From contig NC_049979.1 in the NCBI RefSeq assembly GCF_000003815.2, forward strand, positions 19,899,201 to 19,963,200: DNA of 64,000 nucleotides. The letters are read 5' to 3'. The translations under genes were made by a program, and so were the position numbers. This document shows positions 51,101-60,100 of this stretch, in pieces; position 1 is the stretch's first letter; every line of letters starts with the position of its first letter. This DNA comes from Branchiostoma floridae (taxonomy: Eukaryota > Chordata > Leptocardii > Amphioxiformes > Branchiostomatidae). The notes beneath the pieces were generated by a model. It did not search any database. It was not told the DNA's origin and saw only the letters and a program-made list of their open reading frames with translations.

Positions 51101-54100
51101 TGTAACAGAATATTCAGACATCATATACATGTATGTTAAAAATATATCATTCCTTCCGGACATTCCATGTTTGGGATATTAGAATAATCTAATGAAGACA
51201 CTGAGCTTCAGGACCGAGGAAAGAATTGAAAGCTTTGCAACAGAGAGCCTTTGATTCAGACCTCATATGTTGTCAATGCTTATGGACATTGCTCGAGATA
51301 CTAGTATTAGAGCTGTCAAACTCAAGACATGAGTTACATGTATGTACGAACTGGTCAGGTCATAGTGAGGTCACCAGGAGTGCTAGCACCCAGCCCATCA
51401 CAAACAGAAAATGTTTGCACCACTTCGACTTCTCCTCCTCAGCACCTCAAAAACATGTCAACAAGGCACACCTTGCGGGGCGGGATGAAAGGTCGCCATG
51501 GCTACAAGGCACAGGAATGCATGACTGCTTGCACAAGAGATGGTCCTTTAGAGGAGACAAAACACCTTTCACTGCCGTGGTGGCGGGGGGTCCAAACTTG
51601 GAAAGCTGCAAATCCTTAAATCTGTCATAAGACCCGAAACAAGAATGAAACATTTTGTTTTTGCAGAAGAGATTAGACAGCTCTTTCTTAAATGTTTGGA
51701 ACAGGGTATTCATCAGCATGCTATAAATAGCAGAGTGGGAAAACATTTCAAGGAAGATGCTAAACCTGTAAAGGTTATTGTTGATAGAGTTGTTTGCTGG
51801 TCAGCAGGCTGGTCAGTGGACAAGCTCTCAGGTGCTTTCAAAGGGTTAATCTAATCCCTGACCACATGCAACCACTTCTGAATGGATCTAGTTTATAGCA
51901 TGGCTGACCGTATTAACGAGACAGCTACTAGTGTATTGTGAGAAAAGTTAGAATTGGTCATTCCTTACATGAAGTTAAGGAAGTTTCTGTCTGTGTGGGA
52001 ATCTTTGACTGAACTTTGAAAACATCTGCTCACACTGAGGCAAGAAAGTATAATTGTACAATCTTGACCACCGAATTTGAACAAACACAAAACTTTGTGA
52101 CCCATCTTTGAAAAGGAAATGATACTTTCCAATTAAAAATACCAAACTGTCAACGGAAAACACATGTTTCTGATTGTCAATGGAGTTTTAAGTAATGGAC
52201 TAGAAATTGGTCACTTCCTTCATCAATCAAGCCAATCAACATTCCAGGATTTCTTCCATTGCTTTATGAGACTGACAGACATGTCAGGTCTACAGTATAT
52301 CAACAGTGTGTGAAATATTTGTTTGATACCTGTTTGATACCTATAAGCACAGCATAGCAAAACAGCCATTGTAGAAAATCGTGTCCACACTGTAGTAGAA
52401 TAAACTTTTAAGTTCCTTTTTTGTGACTTGATCAAAAGGCACTAGTCTTCTGTTTGGCTATTTCATTTGTTCAGAAAGTAGGAGAATTCTCCAGGCTCCC
52501 TGCACATGTGATGTGAGCCCGTCCTGTCCTGTCCTTGGGAACATTACACCGCTAGTCACGTAACCTGTTCTGGCTTGACCTGGCCAGTCTTTTCACAGCA
52601 GATACAACACAGTCACCTGGTGTCCAAACAGGTCTGTAGAAGGGAGACCGCTCACTTCCATGTATTTGTATTTGGTAAACAGACATCCTGACAGTCGGTC
52701 TGCCGGGCCGTTTGTTTGGTGTGGAAAAGTTAAGCAAAACATATCAGCTACCGGCCGTGTCCACATTGTGACTGGCAGACATCACACGAGTGCTTGAAAA
52801 TAGAGAATGGATCAAAGCCAAGGCAAACCAGCTGCCAACTGAAATAACCGCCTGTTGCTTCAGTGCTTCCATTCACTTTCTCAACAAACAGGTGTATACG
52901 AACCTATTTTTTTTCTGGGTTGCAAGAAAGGGTACAAAATGTAGGTACTGGATGATTTTCGGTACAGAAAATTTTTTTGAGTTGGGACAATTGACACGGT
53001 AAACTGATCACTAGTTATCCTTTGTGTCTTTTATGAACAACAAACAAAATCACAACTTTCAAGCAATTACGTGGAACAACTTTTCACTTTGCTTATTTGT
53101 TTGTTTTCTTCTTGTTTTCTTGGCACTCTACTGACCCATGCAATACAGGCATGACTTGAGCGTTAAGCAGACAATCCAGCACGATGATAAATTGACAATG
53201 CCTAAAGAAGATAGAAGACACCATAAAACCTGTTGCTGACTACACCGGCTATCAATTATAACCTTATGACAAATCATATATCAAATCTGATTAGACTTCT
53301 GGAAGGGTCAATGACCTAAGACTGGGGGAGATTAATGATTAAGTTGCATCCCTAACAGAGAAGAATGCCCCCAGTAACCAGGGAACCATTATGTGAAGTA
53401 GAGACATGCAGACAGACAGCTGTCTCACCTGTATTATGGACTGGGTCTCCTCCCACTTGTCTGACCAGTCCTTCGTCAGCTGCTCTACCTGTGGTGGGGG
53501 TGGGAGGAGAAATAAAAGGGTCCTTAAGGAAGGAATCAAAGACACCTTAACATGGTACAGGACTCCCTTTGAGGTGGATGATGATCAAGACAAAATCAAG
53601 GGATATTCATCATTATTAAGATCACAACACAGAGACTAATAATTATAAATATTTGAAACATTTGTAGTACATGTTACACATAACGTAATAGCAAACAACA
53701 GTTGCTGTCCAACAGTATAGAATACATTTTTATGGCTTATAAAACTGCATGGCAATGGTAGCTTAATAGAGAAACAAACCTTTTCTTCATTTCTCATGAG
53801 CATCTCAGTGATGACTTGGTTCCTGTCCTCGTTAAGAGACATACTGGAGCTCCTCTGTAACATGGACAACATTTAGTATGTGAGAAATCAAAGAGATCAA
53901 AGAACTCAATACAAAAGGATACAAACTGATTAATGGTATTTCTAAAAGGTCCAAAGAAAAATACCAGTAAGTTATAAGATTTGGATGGCTGTACCAGTAA
54001 GTGTGTATTAGTGGGGTCACCTTGAGGGCTGGCATTCAACAAAGTGTATCAAATACATATCATATAACATGTATTTGTTATCAATTCTATTCACAGCAAA

Positions 54101-57100
54101 AATAAAAAAAAAATGTATTGACTTCCATGCTTTTCACCCGTGAAAAGAGCAAGGTCCCAAAGTCTTGGTTAGTGGAGGGTACATGCTTGAATACAAAACA
54201 ACCATGTCACTGTGCATGGAGACATGTATTTGTCATGCTTCTCTAGGGAAAATGCAGGTCCTGGTGAAAGTACCTTGTTGTACGAGCTGTGTCCATTCAT
54301 TAGGTATAACCTTGCCTTTATCACACAAGGAAAGGGAGGGGAGGAGAGAGAAATAATAAACCAAAGGTGTGAGAAAACCAAGAGGAATTCCAACATCAAA
54401 CAATGCAGCTTGTCATTCAAAAAAATCCCTGGCAGTCAAACTCAATCAGAATATAAAGATAAACCAAGCAGATATACTAATTGAAGATAAATTCATCCAA
54501 AATATTAGGAAATGGAACCAAAGTCTATTTGAAACAAGACTCAAAGCAATTCAGGGTCACAAGCAATGAAAAGAAAATAAGAGAGTTCTCAGTCCTAGGA
54601 CAGTACTTATCCCAAGAACATGCTTTTACAAAATGTATATGATGATTGTGTATGCACTAGAATATTCAGTTAAATACTTCCAACACAATTCTCTTCAAGA
54701 ATAATGAGGACCTACCATGTCGTGGTTCTGCAGCAGTTTCTTTAATCTCCCGATTTCTGCCCTGAGTTCCCTGATCAGTCGTACATTAGGATCCTGGGAA
54801 AAGAGATTCAAAAAGGGAACGATAGCTTTAAACATTAGACAACATGGGGATATGGTACTATTAATTCTGATTCTTTCATAATGCACAGTAACTGACAGTT
54901 ATGACAAGATGTGCTCTTGAAGTATTTTTATGGATACTACGTTTACAGGAAAAATTTACAACACTACACACATTGCTACTGATGTAATGCTCCCTCGCTG
55001 TTGTACAGCTACAGAGTCTACAGGAATCTTTCCCTGTGCTAGTATTAGGTTAGTGTGTCAACTGAGAATATATGTTTCAAAATCATTTGGTATTTCCATT
55101 CTGTCTCGACTGGAAAAAAACTAGTGGGTAATGCAGCAATCAAACATGATTAGGCTCTTATGTGGCTGTTTTTCTGTCTCCATCCCCAAAGAAGGAAGAC
55201 TATACAATTTGGCTAATGAGACTACAAGGGCATTTGCCAGAGAACAAGGGTTAAGAGTGTAAATGTTCACTTCAAAATGACATGAGACAATAGATCAAAC
55301 ATCATTAGTATGCCAGTACTGTTTAACTGACAAATCCTATGCATTCATTTCAGTCTGTAAAATAAGTAAGTCTTATCTAGAGAAAAAAATGAAGAAAGGC
55401 ATTCAATTATTTAGAAAAAGGAACAGAATATGTATACCTCATTGATCTTGGGTCTGTTGACAATCCTCTTGGCTCTTCTGGCATATCTTAGGGTATTGAT
55501 GGTTTCACTGTAACAGATGCTGGCAGGGGAGATGGCTGTGGAGCAATACAACAGTAAATTGAAAAGGATTTTAAAACTTCTCAAAAATCAGAATCTCGCT
55601 TATCTACGACAGGTAATTTGTCAACATTCATGTCAATCACATCTAAAAAAAGTGGAGTACAGCACAGTAGAGATCAGCTATCAACAATGCATTATTGATA
55701 CAGATTATGGCATTTTCTACTATAATTTACTAGGAAGAGAGACAAGGACAATTTAAACATACAAAATTCACTGACAGGTTGGTGCTTCAGAAAAATAAAC
55801 TTGCATTAATATCAGATATACTACGAATGAAGGCAGTACAACTACAGACCTGCTATCATGATTGTCTTTGCGTTTCCACCTAGGCTATCCTTGAGGAGCC
55901 ACGTCAGTACAGAGTCCCTGTAGGGGATAAAAGCCATCTTCTTCCCAGCCTTGCCGACAGAGGAGCCCAGGTCATCCCCGATACTGCCGAAACTCTCCGT
56001 ACTGGCTGACAGCAGGGAGTTCTCAGCTGGAAACACACAAATATCCAACTCAATACAGGATACAAAAGTTTTGGACTTTGCAGTAATGCGCCAATGCAAA
56101 GTAATCCCTGCACTCAATTTGAAAGATGCTGCCTAAGAGCTCCCAGTTCCCATTATGAAAATATGATATGAATTGTAAAATACTGCCCATCATCTGATTA
56201 GAACAAAGCAACAGTTTGTTTTGGATTTTGGAGTAATGCTGCAGCAAAGAGTTATGAATCTTTGGCCTCAATTTGAAAGATGCTGACTAAGATAAATTCC
56301 GTTCCGATTATGAATTGTCATGCCTGCTGTACCGGTACATGAATTTCCTGAACACTGCCCATCACCTGATTGAAACAAAGCAATTCTTTGAGCTTTTGCT
56401 ACAACATCATTAATACATTTTACAGACGGAGCAGTCAAAATGGCTTGCGAGCAAGTTGCAGCATTGCCTGGAATGTAGCTGCGATGTAGATTGATGCCAG
56501 CTGTCGACGGCTTTAGAGAATCATTAAGACATTTGCAAAGATGTTTACTTCTTCCCCGTGTGGCTTATCACCTGTATGTGTTTGTGCCATGTTTGAGGAA
56601 ATGCTGATCAGTGACAGACAGTGCCGACTGTGTATTATCAACTTGCAAGCAGAAGAATTGTTTTTTCAAGGCAAGGATGCATAGCAGCAGCAGTAAGGAG
56701 CGGGAGAATTAAGTGAAGAGGTCTCACATGTCCAGGGCGAACTTGTAACGCCCTTCTCCTGTTGGTAGGCTGTCCGGAGGTTAGTTGGATGGCAAGGAAG
56801 GAAGACAATAATAAACACAAGGATGGGTCAGTTACTTGAGATGAAGGTAAGAGTAGGGGTGGAGAAAAAGTTAATGAACGTTAAGGTAGGTGGTGCAAGT
56901 CTTAGTACAATGTCAGAATTTAACAGCTATGTTGCATACAAGTATATTAATGCTTAAAAAGTGTGTTTTCTTACTAAACTTAAAGTTATCAAAAAAGGCT
57001 GTATTGGTTGATTAAATACTGGTCAGATTTCAGAGTTTTTATATTTAAGGTATCAATAATCAAGAAGTAGAAGAAGAAAATCAAGAATCAAAGAAAAATA

Positions 57101-60100
57101 TGGAAAGACAGAATTGTTTACCTTGGTCTGGAAGAACTTACCTAGTGCAGAAATGACTGTTCCTAGAGTTACCAGAGATTTGTTGATATTTGCACCTTCT
57201 TTTAACCTGTCTTTGTGGTAGTTTGGGTCAGCCCTTTCACTGCAGAACAAAGTTTGATCAAAACGTTAGACAAAAATGTATTGAATTTCAGTATCAAAAA
57301 TATTTACAAAGAAAGTCCCTTTTATAGCGTCAAATCATAATCTATAGGATAGTCAGTCAACTCTTACAAGTTGATGCTTACGTTGCGTTGCTGTTCAGTT
57401 CATTCACTGTTTTATCTATATATGATGAACATATCTGAAGTGAAGAAAGGAAAATAGTTTACTTACCTTCCAGCTAAATCTACAAGGTGAATTTTGCTAA
57501 CTACCTCACGTGGAAGATTGTCTTCTAATTTGGCCTGCAACAAAAAACAATCATGATGGTTGTTAGTTTGGTCAGGTTAAACATCACCAAGCATTTGGTG
57601 AGTACAATTATCAACAGCCAACAATGCAAACTAACAGTTTGCAAGAATAAAACCCACCTGAGAGAAGTAAATGGTGAATATTGCATGTGATCTGCTGCTG
57701 AGGTCATGGATGTAGGTGGCAGCAGTTGTTCTGAAAACAAAATACAAACACCAAATATGGTCACACAGATCTAACCATCAAGTCTGAAAATCAAGACAAA
57801 AAGGCTCCACCTCTAAGGTGTTGCCAAGAAAATGTCAGCATCAATTTTACAGTTTGCCTTACCTATTTTCATTGCCCCTTTGAATGAGCCTTTCTAATGA
57901 GGTGTAGTCTGATACTAAATGTCTTGATAAATCTGTAAAGAAACAATGAAAAATTAGAATAATTACAATGTTATTTACTTGTAAACTCCTCATTCAGAAT
58001 AAATATGAAATGAAATGACATCACCCATCTACATAATTGTATCTAAACTTTATTTGTGACACAATACGTATTCCTCTAAGTGCATATTTTTAGTAAATCA
58101 TGTGACTCATTAGAGGTTTAATTTATAAAGCTTTAAGCACTTCCACTCGTTAAACGTTCTCACCTTGTACATAAGGCCCCTTCTCTGGGTGTTCCCGCAC
58201 CTTGAGACTATAGGTGTTTGCCTTGGCACCAGGATGGCACAACAGGTCCCTGACCCTTTCATTGTAAATTTCCAGGTAGCTGTGGATTTTAAGGTATTAA
58301 CAAGTTAGCGAGAGTTCTGTTGGAACAGCAGTCTTTCAGTTTCTTTTCAAAACTACTGCAATCCTTCAAGTTAAGGTTGTTACAACAAGGTAGATAAGAA
58401 GAGAATAAGCTCTTACCTGACTTCTGTCTTGAAGGTAACACGCTCTCCTACATGGTCGTCTATTCTTGAAAACAAACCCTGTTTATGGTAAAACATGAAA
58501 CATTTAAGTGAAAAATGAGTTATGAAGCCTGGAAGGGAGATGCAACTAAATGTAGTATACACTCGGTTACTTTAGAAACAAGTAACCATTACAGATGTAT
58601 ATCATACATTTTTAATGATTATGACATCATTTTTATGCAAGACATTTATTTTTTGCATGCTATATCATAGCACTTTTTATGCTACATGTGCATGACCTGT
58701 ACATGTATACAAAACATACAGAATATTTGAGTGAACTTCTAGGTGGAAAAGATCCAAGACCAAGATGATTCAGCATGTTAACAGACCATAGCATGGAACA
58801 GACTTTCAGTCTGAGTAATACATTAACCTTTAGCATACTGAAGTAGCTGTTTGGCTACCAATTCTCTTGGTTACAGAGTTAGGTAGTAGGGATAAGGTTA
58901 AACATTCCTGACACAGGGATGTTACCGCATGACATACACAGAACAAAATGGTGACGCTAACCTCTTACATGACATGAGAGGAAGATTTAACCCTAACCCC
59001 AGGATACAGGACACAATATAAAAACTAACAATGCCACGGAAGAGACACTGTGTGCTTGCATTTCCGTTTACTAATATTACTTGTCAGCAAGATCCCCATC
59101 AGCCTTGCTCTTTCAACAACTTGTCCAGAGAAAGATGTCATTTCCTTTTAGGTGTATATCTTGGCAGAGTAGGTTGGTGTTTGACAAAGCACGGAGCTTA
59201 AGTCCAAACAGGACACATATTGTACTTCTACAATGGGCAGATGGTTGGTGCTTCAACTGTTTATGCTACATAGTCCTCCTCCTGCATGCAGGTTACTTCA
59301 AGAGAATCCTATATTTTTTTTAAAGACTGCCAGTAACGTCGTTACCTGGCTTCAATTTAGAACATGTACAGTCATGCAAAAGTTCTAGCAATCTAACTGT
59401 GATGTCATACCACATGCAGATATTTGATCCTCCTTACAGCGCATAGTTAAACAGACTCTAATCCCGGATAAAACATCTAGAATACTTTAGGAAGTGCTGA
59501 CAAGTGCAAGATAGATGCCGTTACATTAGTAAAGAGCAAAATAATGATTTAATCTCAAGGGCAAAACAAATCCTACAACATCCCGCCTTCCTGTGGTATA
59601 CAATGCCCTGAAGACAATATGGACTTCCCGTTTTAGATTAAAGGTCTTTCTGTAGAGCCATCCTACCCTGACATGTGCAGGAGGACTTGTCTTGGGTCAA
59701 TGTGAGAGAAAGTAAGGAGGCCGACATCACTGTCCCTACCATGAGGCAGGTGTTGGCAATGATGTGTACCCTGCATTCCTCATCACCAAGGAGAGCTGGA
59801 CAACCCTTTGTAAATTCTAATTCATGTTGGACAGAATCCTCTAGCTTGGAACAAGACCAAGAACCCGTATGGCTCATGCACCAGTTCCCACCAAGGTTAA
59901 GAAAGATCCCCCAATAGCTTTGGGTTAGTTTTGACGTCATGTACTTTAAGCACCTCTTTACACAGACCTTTCTTCTGTCTGATTGCCAACCCAAAGCAAA
60001 GTTTAAGGAATACTGGTCTTCAGCCATGGTCAGGATGCCCTCAAAGGTTATATAAACAAAGGATTGACATTTGGACAACAAGTGTATATATCTCTTACAT

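Larger units (their letters stand above)
53489..55849 (-). other. Introns between neck exons
   Basis: Four introns (291, 861, 644 and 314 bp) around the exons at 53780, 54716 and 55438. No other feature is seen. Confidence 0.65.
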
